DNA of 64,000 bases. It comes from Homalodisca vitripennis (Eukaryota; Arthropoda; Insecta; Hemiptera; Cicadellidae). Where the stretch lies: assembly GCF_021130785.1 (NCBI RefSeq), contig NC_060207.1:190486001-190550000 (forward strand), written 5' to 3'. A program made the position numbers and the translations under genes. Shown here one piece after another: positions 36,411 through 48,017 of this stretch. The notes beneath the pieces were generated by a model, which ran no database searches, was not told the origin of the DNA, and saw only the letters and a list, made by a program, of their open reading frames with translations. How positions within the stretch are numbered: the stretch's first letter is position 1; every line of letters begins with the position of its first letter.

Positions 36411-37274
36411 TCATCCCAAGATACACCGGAAAGTCCACAACACTTGCATGAAGCGCTTTGCTATCATTATGCAAGGGGACAAAAAACCGCACGGGTCGTA
36501 AATCCGAGCGATCAGACTTAGCACTTTCCGCTTAGTCGGGGCATCACATGTGAAGTTGAGGTTATATTTAAAACAGTCTGTCACAGGTGACCAATGGATA
36601 CCTAAGATGGAGAACAGAGGGTCCGACGAAGGTTGAAGAAACACAGGGGATTCTTGATGAGAGGCAGGCAATGGTTGAAGTAATTTTGGGCAATTAGAAA
36701 CCCATTTCCTCAGTTCAAAGCCGCCTAAGCGGAGAAGCTCGATCAGCTGATGTTGAAGTTGGAGAGCTTCGTCTTCAGTGGACGCTCCGGCTATCAAATC
36801 GTCCACATAGCTATGGTGTTTCAGAATGTGAGCTGCCTGAGGGAAATTGGAACCTTCATCTTGTGTCAATTGTCGGAGAGTTTTTATGGCGAGGTAGGGT
36901 GAACAGTTCATACCATACGTCACCGTGGTCAGCTGGTAAGTAGAGAGCGGAAGGGAGGGGTTTTCACGCCAAAGGATGAGCTGAAACCTTTGGTCGTCTG
37001 GATGAATCTTAATTTGGCGGTACAATCTGCCGGATGTCGCACGAAAAAAACAAAATTTTTCAGCCGGAAGTGGAGAAGGATATCACAAATATTATTTTTG
37101 TAACTTTGGACCGGTGAGAAGTACGTCGTTGAGGGATAGGCCCTGAGCCGGTCTTGGCACTGGCGTCAAAAACAACACGAAGCTTGGTAGTGCTACTATA
37201 CACTCTTTCACTACCCCATGATGTGGGAGAAAATAATGCGGAGCAGATAAATCAGGATGGGGAAGACATTTCAT
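36411..37274 (-). pseudogene. BEL/Pao reverse transcriptase
   Basis: The upstream part (37,092-37,274, own frame) has GLSLNDVLLTGPKLQ, the entry to the RT palm. After a frameshift near 37,050 the main frame (36,411-37,025) reads YRQIKIHPDDQRFQLILWRE, then TYGMNCSPYLAIKTLRQL. The catalytic box YVDDL follows at 36,798-36,809. The sequence then has ELRKWVSNCPKLL, LGIHWSPVTDCFKY and IYDPCGFLSP, the usual thumb and connection words of Pao RT. The YVDD aspartates are intact. Confidence 0.92.
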
Positions 37275-37333
37275 GTGTCCCGAGCGCCTCGTACTCGGTC
37301 ATGAACTCGATATAGAGCGCCTTCAGGGGGGAG

Positions 37334-37807
37334 TTATTTCTGGCGTGGATCCGCCCTCTCCATAGACTCCAGGCGATGAGCGGCGGTTGACCTTGACGTT
37401 CCCAATTTAGTGTGGGCGAGGTTGTCAACAAAGGGAAGCTTGACTACATAGCGACCTTCCGAGTCACGTGTATGCGATGTCTCAAACAGTTTATCACACG
37501 CGATTTCTTCTTCCGATTTTTTACTACAGATCGGAAGTTCTTCCTGTGTCCAAAATCGTTGAAGGGAGGAGTGGAGGTCAGTATCTGTGGTCGAGAGGAG
37601 AGAGATGGCGAGATTAGAGGTTCTTTGCGCGGTAGAGAGACACGGCGCACTTCCAACAATCACATATCCAAAAATAGTGCCAAGAGCAGAAGGCATATTC
37701 GCCCCGAGAGAGTGTCGCTCATTGGTAAGCAGTTGAGGGAAGAGAGAGTTTGCCGATGAGGACATCGATTGGACCAGGCTTGCCAAAGGTCGGGTCCGCG
37801 AGAACAA
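37334..37807 (-). pseudogene. BEL/Pao linker between protease and RT
   Basis: Words include LLTNERHSLGANMPSALGTI and FGYVIVGSAP, the C-terminal side of the retropepsin-like domain. Then come FWTQEELPICSKKSEEE, FETSHTRDSEGRYVVKLPF and TAAHRLESMERAD, the conserved lead-in to Pao RT. The frame connects to the protease motif only across a frameshift near 37,800. Confidence 0.85.
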
Positions 37808-37923
37808 AAGATTTTGTTCGCATGAGTACTTCCGGGTTAAGTTCTACCCGCGGAAGTTCGAGAGAGATTTTTTCCAGTACATGGAAGGAATGGTTTTGGG
37901 CAATTAAGTGTCCCGATAATGTT

Positions 37924-38511
37924 TCAAAGATTGAGATCTAGTGACCCTCTGGTGTTAGTCATGTTTTGGGCTAACCCAATGACAGTGAGGTTAGAAGGCT
38001 GGCGACGTGAGCCTAACAGCTGAGCAGCACGCTCAGAAACAAAGTCGGACATACTGCCAGAATCCAATAAGGCGCGGAAAATATATGACTGGCCATTGTG
38101 GGCAGTGAGTTTGACCAGTGCTGTACAGAGCAGCACGGTGCTTGTTTCAGTGAGAGAGGTGGAGCGCGCGGCACAAGTCAGTGTTGTGTTGACAGCTAGC
38201 GGGGGGGGGGGGGGTAGAGGCGCAGTGGCGGAAAGAGCTAGGCCTATCGGCACTGTTATTAAAGTGCAGAAGCGAATGGTGTTTCCTGTGGCAAGTCGAA
38301 CATGTGTTCTTGGATCTGCACTCTTTAATCGGATGATTTCCCAAGCCATGAAAATGCACCGCTGGTTACCTTTAACGAGGTTGTACCGCTTCATTAGGAG
38401 ACTTGTCCTTAAACAGAGGACATGGTAAATTTTGTGCCCAGATTTCCGGCAACAAAAACAAAGAGCTTCGTAGTTTGAATTAATTTTAGCGTCAGTAGCT
38501 AACAAATTCAT
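37924..38511 (-). pseudogene. Gag zinc knuckles and aspartic protease
   Basis: The 5' part has CFCCRKSGH....C, a CCHC-type knuckle. A second knuckle (CSTCHRKHHSLLHF) is read in a neighbouring frame at 38,147-38,359, so a frameshift lies near 38,350. The protease active site is RALLDSGSMSDFVSERAAQL, with DSGS at 38,053-38,064, the Pao version of the retropepsin D-[ST]-G motif. Between knuckle and protease is a proline-rich stretch built on a C14 homopolymer (38,201-38,214), where reading-frame errors are likely. Confidence 0.88.
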
Positions 38512-38701
38512 TTGCTTGGGGGAGGCGAACTGAACAACGCTTTTTCAACCCTCGGTCTGGAAGAGGTAGACAGTATTTTTCGTCTCAGAGTGGGTGTGAA
38601 GGCTAGCGTCTTCAATCTGGGAGCATTCCAGATTTAAAAATGTTATAATCTCCGTGACCTTGGGGAGGGAATGCGGAGCGGCGCCAGGCTCTCTTTGGGA
38701 C

Positions 38702-39558
38702 TCACGATACTGTTCCAATTTTCTGGACAGTTTTTGCTGTCAAGTTTGCGCAACAAGTGAGCTGACAATAGAGGATTATCAGAGGCGATATCACAGTCCA
38801 GGCTTTCAAGGACTCTGAATGTTCATAAAATGTTGTTGTTATGAACGCTCTAAGTTGTTTAGGCATTGTTGCTAGCGACTGCGGGCATGTCAAGGTATAT
38901 AATTTAGATGGAGAGTAGTGAGGGCGGCGTATGTTATGATATCTGTCCCGCAACAAACTGATAAGCAATGAGGTAATTGGCGGGGGTGGAGATTGAGCGA
39001 CTTCACTAAGTTCAGAGGTTCGCCTTCCAATATGCTCAGTAAATACTGGAACTTAGCGACGTTAGAGAGTGAAGCACTGCGGTGTACTGTAGTGTCAAAC
39101 AGGTTGATAAATGAAATCCATTTCATAGGAGAACCATCAAACGTCTGTAAGTTTAATTTAGGCAACTTGACTCCAGTTACCGTCGTGGGGAACAACGCGG
39201 GATGATCAGAATGTGATGAGGACGCGGGAGTTGTTGAGGTTCAGTGACAAGATGAACCTCGATCAAGCTAGAAATAGCGACATATAGGTCGTTAACCTCA
39301 TCCTGATCTTTGGAAAGAGTATCTTGATCCGCTGCTTCACTGTCACCTTCGATGACACGTTGAAGGTTAAGTTCAAAGTCCGCGCGTTTCTTCTTTAGTT
39401 CCGCGAACACTGTGTTTTAATTGTCTGATTTGAACTGGTGTCAAAGGTGGAGCGCTGGTAGTGATTTTCGTGACGGTTTCGTTAAGAGAAGCAAAACGAG
39501 ATTTGATAAGATCTGTTGATTTACGATAGTTTTCGTATTTGAATTCCTTGGGAGCCAT
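38702..39558 (-). pseudogene. Gag N-terminal and DUF1759 region
   Basis: The start MAPKEFKYENYRKS is followed by a helical, charged region (to about 39,180) with a VIEGDSEAADQDTL stretch. The DUF1759-like core is LPKLNLQTFDGSPMKWISFI and FDTTVH, then KFQYLLSILEGEPLNLVKSL. Three frames are needed to cover it. Gag forms the virus-like particle in the cytoplasm. Confidence 0.88.
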
Positions 39559-39559
39559 T

Positions 39560-40917
39560 GTGATATCGAAAGGGGCAAAGCAGTTTTACAAATGAGAATT
39601 ACCAAAGGTTTCCCGATAGTGCCACAAAACAATAAAATGAGACAATTAACAAAGATAATTTAAAAAAACAATGGAGGGATACCGTAATGTAAACAAATCA
39701 ATGTAAGCGAAAGGGGGGGGAACAAGTTAAGTTGAGATAAGACAAAAATTAGATTACATTAAGTGCCGGTATGTCCACCTAAGCTACCTTAATAGCTAAT
39801 CTAAGTACCAATGTTATGTAACCCTAAGGCGAGAAAATATTTTAAATGGAGCAATTATTAGTAAAAATAATATAAGAGAGACAGTGATAATTGTTATTAA
39901 ACAATTAAGTTAACCCGTGAGAGATATCCTAAGTTAATCAGGTTGATAAAGAGACACAATGTAGAGAACGGTGAATGAACCTTTTAAAATAAAATTGACA
40001 AAATACAATGGAGTGTAGAGAAATAAGTAGCTAATATGTAGGTTAGAGATAAGAAATGTTGCTTTCAATAATTTGGCAAGAGTACACCATAGAATTGACC
40101 TACAATCACCAATACTATCGATCAGAGAGTTAATCTAACACTTCTTAACATAATTTACGCTAGAACATGAAACAACAATGATATAATTGAAATGAAAGGA
40201 GAGCAAATCGTTCAAGTTAAATCTTAAATTGACATGAGAACTTAGAATGGCAATTAATTGGTTGCTTATTTAACAAGTAAATTACAATGGAACAAAGCGA
40301 AATGTTATTCAATAGCAAATTGAATAGTGAGCAATATATTGCTTTAGAAACAATTACAAGGAACAATTAAATTTCCACTAGCACAAAGTTTACATTAATG
40401 GAATGGAGAATTATTGTGAGTTAATTAATACTATCAAAGAAAGAGTGGTCAATTAACTAAACCAGATATTGCCCTGTTGTTAACTAAATACATTACTAGT
40501 ATATTACTAATGTGAGAGAGAGTATGGGTGGACTCGTGTCCGAGTCTCTATTCAGAGATATAAACAGAGTTCCGTTACGGCGAGAGAAATGCAGTATCAA
40601 AAACCGGTACAGCTGACTGCAGCGGAGGCCGTGCATTCAAGTATCGATCGGGCCATCACTGTTGAGGGGCGGTCGTTAAAATTAGACTGCCTACGGACAA
40701 TTACGTAATAGTTGTTGACGTCAACGATCCAGTTGCGCGAGAGAGGAAACAATGTTACCAGTACAACACGTTCGCAGCGCCACCATACAAGCCGGTAGCG
40801 TCGGTACGGCAGATTCAAAATGGCGTAAACGACGCCTGTTACAATTAATTAATTACAACACAAATTACTGTAATCTACAGGACTGATTCACAATAATCCG
40901 GCCCGGAGGACCAAAAA
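39560..40917 (-). other. BEL/Pao 5' untranslated leader
   Basis: About 1.36 kb between the 5' LTR and gag with no coding similarity. It is AT-richer than gag-pol. A long leader is normal for this superfamily and should hold packaging signals, which I cannot pinpoint. Confidence 0.7.
40896..40913 (-). promoter_or_regulatory. Candidate primer binding site
   Basis: On the minus strand, four bases inside the 5' LTR edge, the sequence begins TGGTCCTCCGGGCCGGAT. A leading TGG fits pairing to a tRNA CCA end. I could not identify the tRNA with certainty. Confidence 0.5.
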
Positions 40918-41642
40918 TGTACGGGGCAGAAGTTAAAAATTAATAATCGGAGGACCAATTATGAAATAAAAATAAAACAATGTGCAGAATGGCGGGAAAG
41001 TGGGCAGGTAACAAGAGGTGAGAGGAGAATACAACACAAGTGATGGAGTTTTAACAGTACCTTGGAAAACTCGCTGTGTGTAGAGATCCACAGGGGGAAG
41101 CAGCAACGACAGGAGTGCTTAGGCGCGACGTAAATTGGCGCGTAGCGAACGGGCGTCACCGCTGGCGGCCGCGGTAGAACGACGAATAATCCGCACTGGA
41201 CACTGTCTTCTCCACTAATACCCTGAAATTACCTCCAAAGGAGTGTGGGAGGAGGATGGTAATGCACATTAAAGAAAAACACTTGAAAACAAAGTCAATA
41301 CGAAAGGGGTTCGAGCACAAAGAGTGACCCACGAACTGTAGAGCTACATGGTCTCCGGCCGATGATCTCCACTCAGAATGCCGGGAAGCGGCTCGCTCCA
41401 GGGGACGCTATCGCCCTGGTTGGCTAGAGGGGTATCTGCTATTCGCCGAACGCCGGGCAGCAGTCGCAAAGCGGAAGAGGCGCCCAGAATACTTCAAGGA
41501 CAGGACCCTTTAAGATATCAGGGGGTGTGGCGCTGATTGGAACAGCGGACGACTGATTTGGTGACCACGCTCCCTCTCTCTCTTATACCTAAATGCGTCT
41601 GGGCTAGATTATGCTTATCTATATTAAATTAAATATTGAACA
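40918..41642 (-). repeat. BEL/Pao 5' LTR
   Basis: 725 bp, the partner of 33,398-34,113. It would carry the element promoter. Confidence 0.95.
41581..41587 (-). promoter_or_regulatory. Candidate TATA box in the 5' LTR
   Basis: The minus strand reads GGTATAAGAGAGAGAGGGAG about 60 bases from the LTR edge. It is TATA-like, and a purine-rich run follows. Position in the LTR is plausible but unproven. Confidence 0.35.
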
Positions 41643-42385
41643 GTAAGAGAATACTTTTACACACTAGTGTCGGTGTATTTCTTTAGAATTCCACCTGATT
41701 CTGAAAATTTTCACTCACTGATTTTAGCTTGGAAGGGCTGATACTAACTCTGGCTATACTGAATTCAACTCCACTTCACTGTCAGCTGCAAACCTAAGTC
41801 CAGGGTTCACATGTCACCACTTGCTGTTCTCGAGACCATAGAACAGAGCACAGGAGAGAGAGGACTAAACACCACAAACAAAGGACGTCCTTAAGCTCCA
41901 ACTATAATTCCCCATGGAATATCCGTGTCTCTAATAATCCACCTTTTAGAAGAATGACTCCGCACTCATCTCGTTTCAAACATTTTATTATCCCGTGACA
42001 CAAGCTTCAAAGGTAGCGGCATATAGTGATATTCTACTAAGGTAAAAATGGCTCATTGTATGGAAAATAATAGCCACCATGCAAGTATGGGAAGAGTAAG
42101 TGAAAGAAGAAGAGGACTATTAAGAGGTTGATGATGAGGAGATATTGAATTCAGTTGTATCCTTTGAATCATCATGTTACACAAATTAAATTTGGAAAGC
42201 AATTTATTTAAAACAGACAATATTCGATATTCTTTAAAATTAATACATTTTCTCTAATATTAAATTTTATATTATTTGTGCTATATTTGTAAAAAATAAA
42301 TATAAAAATAATAGAATGTATTTTGTTTACTGGTGCTTTAAGTAAAACATCAGTTTCACAGGATAAATGTGATATAAAAACTAGA

Positions 42386-42540
42386 AGACGGATGACCCAA
42401 CGGTGGCAGTTCAGTTACGAACTATAATCTCCAACCTTCATACACCAACCATAACTCTTGTCCTTTATGTCAACATAGCGCATTCGTCATCAGTTCCCAG
42501 TTGCTAATAGCGGTTACGGCACATTCTGTGTAGTTTGATG
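42386..42540 (+). repeat. Dispersed repeat family B, copy 3
   Basis: The longest copy of the family at 13,506 and 18,641(-). It shows CAGTTCAGTTACGAACTATA, ACCAACCATAACTCTTGTCC and the terminal GGCACATTCTGTGTAG. A TTGCTAATAGCGGTTACGGC stretch near the end corresponds to ATTAACAGTTATGGC in copy 2. Confidence 0.65.
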
Positions 42541-45529
42541 TTGGTAGTCATTTTTGTATTTAAAACGGCTGGACTCATTCCAATATTTACTGTCTGTCAC
42601 GTGTTTCAATCACATCACTATAATCGTGATTAGACTACGGTGTGAGTAAGAAATTAATTAATACAAACATATATTGTTTACTAACTAAAATTTACACTTA
42701 TAATGTAACACAATGTGTAGACTTTAATATGAAAATTTCTCTGATGTGATTCAATTATAAAAGCTTGATGGAAATGAAAAATGCTTATATTATAATTTAA
42801 ATTACTTTGGAAAGTATGACATTGGACTCATTAGTTGAAATTGGAAACAACGTAATGAGTACCGAAAAATAACTTTATTTACAAAAAGAATAATAGTCGA
42901 CATCTGTGCATATTTCAAACGTAATAAGTACAGAAATAAATAAAAAAAACAACTAAATTTATACCTGATTGGTTCAAAACAGCGCTTAAACTATAAACAT
43001 CCTCGAGAGTCGATCTGGTTTAACACTGAATGTTTGAGCTGTAAAAAAAGGTCCGTTTCAATGTGGAAAATGTATTGTAATTCTTATTTTCTCAATAAAA
43101 TAATATATTTAAACAAGATGAACATTATTTTTTTAAGTCACCTTAAGGTTTTAATGCAATTAAATCAACACACATTGAAATGTAGCGCGTAATGTAAATG
43201 AAATGTAAATTGCAAACGGATTAACCCACCGGACAACGAGCCTGACGGCTGAATTTGGAAAATGAGAGGAATTTGCGTGAGACCAGCACAAACTGAATTT
43301 GGAAATGTTATTGGGTGAGCGTTTATCGAAACCTCTCTCACCAGTTGCTCATGACGCAATCAGATTGATGTGTGCCTGTACTTATAATAACTGTTGAACG
43401 AGGTTTCATAGATAACGATAATAATACAGAATAAGCAAATGAGTAAACAAACAAAGTATAATTGTGTAGGCACGTCGTTTGTAAATATTGTGATAAATTG
43501 CTGTAACTTTAAATGAATGTGCAACATGTGATAAATTGTTTGAGAGGTTGGTTTGAAGCAAACCTTGAACATTTTTGTTTAACCTGCAATATTAACTTCA
43601 TATCAAAATAAACGATTAATGGTTTTTAACTGCCTTTTGTTCATCTGGGTCACTCTTGAAAAATTAGATAAACGATACTTGGGTTTAATATATAATAGGC
43701 TTAACATTTTTACTAACTCAACTTTTTGTCTGTCTTTAAGTATAAATAATTTATTTATTTTAAACTAAGAATGACTAACTAAGAAGACCAAAAGTCGTAG
43801 AAACATTGCTCATCATTGGATAACAGTGATATAATATGCAACTATCTACACGTATACACTATATATTATTACGATTATATGTATATTCCTAGGAAAGTGT
43901 TTTAAACAGGAGGAATACCTATGTCTCCTACTAAGTCAATAGATAAAGATTTAACTATGCACTTTTTTATTACTATTTCAAAGGCAAAAGTGAGCTCATT
44001 TTGTGTGTATTTTTGTACCGAATATACGCATGTTAATGCTATAATAAATATATTAATTGTGCAATCTATGGGTCTTTTTAATATATTCATAGAAATAATA
44101 TTTCTGTAATTATTTTTATCCGTCTGTATTCACGATAAGTTTCGATAGAGGTAACTTGGAGGATCAAGATTTGATGTGAAACTCCATCTTTAATGCTTCT
44201 TGAATCTTTACTGCTTAATTGAAAACGTTAAAAAATGTCCATTGGGAACCGCTTTCTGGCCCAGGATATTTTTTACTGGGGGGGCGAACGCAAAACCTCC
44301 CAGTTTGATGCAAAGTCTGGAGTGAGTTTGATCTTTTATTTAAGGATAAAAACAAAAAGGACAAATCATAAGTATTATCTTAGAATAAATATTATGGAAT
44401 TCTTCTGCCGACCTTATGGACCATAATAACTTCGGTATATTGGCTAGTTTTCTCTAATTTGCTATTGTTATAAAATGTCCCTTTTGAAATTCATACAATT
44501 GAAAAATTAAGCGAGAGATAGATTTAAGAGGATGTCATTTGTGTAACATGTTAAGGTAATAATAAGTGTAATAACATGGTCCAAAGTATTTTTCAATATT
44601 ATTAACTCCCATAAATTATATCTCAATATTTTTTATGCAACTATAAGTAATCCAGTAAGATAATCGTTTTTTTTAATCTAGAAAATATACAACAAATAGC
44701 TTACTTCATGAGAAACCTCTTACTTTGAGCGGAACGCAAGCTACATAAAATTATGTTTGTTTTAAAAGTATTATTGCCGAAGCTTTCAACTGTTTACACA
44801 ATATTACTTTCCTAACTCCATTTTCTTATCTTATAGAGTAACTTTTATGTAATTAATCTAAATATTGTTAGAAACGTTAGTATTTTCATGAATTAATTGA
44901 ATTCTTTTTTTCTAGGTCGTTCCATTCTAAAAATACAATAAAACTTTATATCATATAAATTTCTCTTAAAGTGTTTAGAGATATTTATATTTAAGTTTTG
45001 AAAATGATTAATTTTTTAATTTTATAGATTTTTATTAAAATTTTCCTGAACACAGAAAATTGTATGCATTTTTTGTCTCCACTTGAAATAAGAGGGATTT
45101 AAATTAGGATATTTAGACAGTTTTGTAATCATGCCAAATAAACATAAAAACAGATAACTATAAAAAATACAAATGTTCACAGTTTGTGCAAGCGTTACAG
45201 CTTCACCTGTGTGATGGGTCTTACTGTGAATATTTTAGTAGATATTTTATCAATAATCATCAGTAATTTTTACAAAAATTAATGGATAATTTTCTACTTT
45301 TTCTAAGTTGAGGGATATCATTTAACGCTATATATTTTAAATAAAAAAACTAGTTTTCCAAACGTAAATGGAGTCCGTTATATTTGTTAAAGTGTTTAAT
45401 TTGTCCCCCAGTGTATTATACTTTTCAAGAATATAAAACACAATAAATAACCCAAAACGTACAATGAGAGTACTTATTAAAACGTCGGAAGGCAAGAGCT
45501 GGAAAGGTTAATGGAAACATTTCTAGAGT

Positions 45530-45574
45530 CGTTTGTCAGTCAGCTGTACAATAAAAGTCAGGTGATACAACAGC
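45530..45574 (+). repeat. Dispersed repeat family C, copy 3
   Basis: Contains TCAGTCAGCTGTACAATAAA and AGTCAGGTGATACA. It matches the core at 11,403-11,450 with several changes, including loss of the CACGTG palindrome. Confidence 0.5.
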
Positions 45575-47003
45575 ACGGTGACAGTTATACACTCAGAGGC
45601 ATTGTCATTATTAGGCCCTGCATAAAATATAATGTAAAGCAATAATATATTAAATATACGTTAATTAACAGTTTATCGACCTTTGTTAACATTTTACCTA
45701 ACATTTGGAATTCGTTCGTTTAAAACACTATTCCAAGACGATATCTTGAAAATTTCAATGTTGTCTATATAGTACAACATTTTTCATCCTTTAGTGTTAA
45801 AGAGAATAACCGATATTTTAACCCTGTTTTAGAATTTTATTAGACAGAAAATCTCGTGTGGAACATAAAATAGTTTTAAAATGTTCATGTACTCTGGCCT
45901 CATTATCTGGCCATAGTTAGATCAAGTAAACATTGTAACAAAATTGTTTTTACGCTTTCCCTCTTAGTTTCCTCGTGTAGCAAGTTTTCATTTTTTCCTC
46001 TTCATATACATTTGGAAATTCACAAATGGTTTTTTACATTATGAATAATTGATTACATGACAGCCTAAATAAACAAAAATTTATTTTTATTCAAGTATAT
46101 AAAAAAAGATAGTACAGTAAGACCTTCAAACACAACAGTTTGGTCTGACAGTTTGCATTTTTTTATAAATTATTCCGTTTCCGTTAAAATTATGTCAAAT
46201 TTTTACTAATAATTTACATACAAAAAAGGAACAAATTTTATTACTATACGGAAAATTAAAGCCAATAAGATAAAACTTGGTTATTACATTACAATTCTGG
46301 AATTTTAATTTACTGAAGCAATAAGAAAGTTTGAAGTAAAGCACTAAAGTTAATTGTGCGCCAGCTGATTTTCTAGATATATGCTAATAAGGTAAGGAAA
46401 CATAATCATTTCATGGACAAACTCAAGCATACACACATAAACTATTAGTCAATATATTTTCAAAACCGCTGTTTTATACATTAATTGGCCCACGAAGAGG
46501 AATGTTCCATTAAATTATAACAGGGATCTTCATATCCTTATTTTAAGTAATTAAATATTAGGTTTCAATCCACCAACTTCAAATACTGTTAATGTTTCAC
46601 TACACGGTGGAGAACTTTAACCGCTATACCTTATAAATAAAAAAGTTTGAAATGTAAGTTCCCAACAACATTTAATATTCTGAAGATTTTCAGGTCAATT
46701 TTTCAGTCTACTAGATTATTTATCTGAAGGATAACCTTTACATCTAGGTTATCTTCTGTCACTATCTTCTCGTAGACCTTCAGCACGTGTTTCACTTTTA
46801 TGACAAACCTCTTCTCACTGTCCTCTGACTTGAGGTCAATCAACTCTTCCATCAATATAATTTAAAAGTCCACCAGTTTTCTAATTTCAGATTATGTGGT
46901 TCTTCTCGAATTTAATTTCTGATCATGATGAAATTTTCGATTGATTTCAAACTTGATCAAGTTGCGATCTATCAATTTCTTTCAGGACTCTCCCGAGACA
47001 ACG

Positions 47004-47004
<1 letters not shown>

Positions 47005-47042
<38 letters not shown>
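47005..47042. repeat. (TA)n microsatellite
   Basis: A 38-base TA run at the position where the left tip of the foldback element should be. The tip appears to have been replaced by the expansion. Confidence 0.9.
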
Positions 47043-47046
<4 letters not shown>

Positions 47047-47776
47047 TACATTTTGCTAGTAAAAATAATGAAAAAAAATTATATATAAACGTAGGTCCGA
47101 AAAACGCTTCGTTAGCGAGTTACAGCTAGCGAAAGATTTCGCCTGAATTCCTGGGTAAAGAGTAAAAATAAAGCCATACTGAACTTTTGGAAAGGTTATC
47201 TCATCATTAAGGAACAAACATTTTTTTTGTTTTGTTTTTTATTTTAACTAAATACCGTACGGTATTTCTTTACAGCTAGTAATGTATTATACTGAATAAA
47301 ATCGATTTTTTGGTACTTATTTCTGTTTTATTTTAGACTGATTATGTCAGTTTTCTCAGAATTAAATTCTCTAAAATTAATGTTTGTTGATTTTATGTAT
47401 TTATTACCAATTTAACAAAGTTATTGTACATCAAACTTAAAAAAAACATTGTTTCGTGCCCCAATTGTTTGCATTTAACCCTGAATCCCTCAAAAAACTA
47501 CTACAGGTATAGTTCTCTGAAACCTATTTTATTAGCTTTATCAGGTAAAAATACATAAGAATCCACGATATTTCTTACTTAATTAACCTTTCCAAAAGTT
47601 CAGTATGGCTTTATTTTTACTCTTTACCCAGGAATTCAGGCGAAATCTTTCGCTAGCTGTAACTCGCTAACGAAGCGTTTTCGGACCTATGTTTATATTA
47701 ACATTTTTTCATTATTTTTACTAGTACAATGTGCTGTAGTAGAAGTGGGGGGAGAACTCCATGAATCACCCTGTAT
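47043..47776. mobile_element. Foldback MITE with ~142-bp arms
   Basis: The left arm 47,056-47,198 and right arm 47,585-47,725 are near-exact inverted copies. Shared words are CTAGTAAAAATAATGAAAAA, CGCTTCGTTAGCGAGTTACA, GCTAGCGAAAGATTTCGCC, and GAATTCCTGGGTAAAGAGTA, down to GAACTTTTGGAAAGGTTA. The right side continues ~50 bases and ends TGAATCACCCTGTATA, a Tc1/mariner-like tip next to TA. The ~385-bp middle has no coding and includes the 18-bp palindrome AAATACCGTACGGTATTT (47,250-47,267). Non-autonomous. Confidence 0.85.
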
Positions 47777-47778
47777 AT

Positions 47779-47961
47779 ACAGGTTTGTAGAATATTTAAT
47801 TCTGAAAAGATTCATGTGAATTACTTAGGAAAAAAAATTAATAATAGGTAATGAAATTTAGCTTTATTTAAAAATAAAACAGACGCACAAAAATGCATAT
47901 TCTTATCTGCATAAAATATTAACTAATGTTTAGGTTGTGAGTAACAGCTGATCATTTATTT
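47779..47961. repeat. Long TIR, left
   Basis: Inverted partner of 49,378-49,558. Confidence 0.85.
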
Positions 47962-48017
47962 CTAGACTGAACATTTAACATAAAATGTATTTACCTTTAT
48001 AAAACTGTAATAATCAC

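Larger units (their letters stand above)
34215..39558 (-). pseudogene. BEL/Pao gag-pol polyprotein gene, frameshifted
   Basis: The coding span is about 1,780 codons, normal for a single BEL gag-pol frame. The start chosen is the methionine of MAPKEFKYENYRKS at 39,558. Order on the minus strand: gag, zinc knuckles, protease, RT, RNase H, integrase, DUF5641 (listed separately). The reading frame changes at least eight times, at about 39.4, 38.9, 38.35, 37.8, 37.3, 37.05, 36.35 and 34.9 kb. Catalytic motifs on either side are intact. Because the LTRs also differ by indels only, the shifts may be sequencing errors rather than decay. The polyprotein would form the particle, copy the RNA and insert the cDNA. 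Confidence 0.9.
33398..41642 (-). mobile_element. Full-length BEL/Pao LTR retrotransposon
   Basis: An 8,245-bp element lies between two LTRs, 33,398-34,113 (3' LTR in element sense) and 40,918-41,642 (5' LTR). Both start TGTACGGGGC and end AATATTGAACA on the plus strand. The exact 5-bp duplication GTAAG flanks it at 33,393-33,397 and 41,643-41,647, the length typical of BEL/Pao insertion. The interior codes leftward for gag with a DUF1759-like region, zinc knuckles, an aspartic protease, RT with YVDD, RNase H, integrase and a DUF5641 tail. There is no room for an env gene: only about 100 bp separate the last coding similarity from the 3' LTR. The interior is visibly less AT-rich than the flanks. 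Confidence 0.97.
41648..47004. other. AT-rich non-coding DNA with dispersed repeats
   Basis: No gene was recognised. It holds repeat family B copy 3 (42,386-42,540) and family C copy 3 (45,530-45,574). The first 350 bases after the BEL element are less AT-rich and may be an older element. Other frames are short and AT-biased. Confidence 0.55.

Noticed and set aside
34215..39632. Plus-strand open frames inside the BEL element
   Set aside because: All are shadows of the minus-strand gag-pol frame; none shows a domain.
44235..44426. A 63-codon plus-strand frame with WGGERKTSQF
   Set aside because: No family resemblance, no start context or splice support, and AT-biased codons in its second half.
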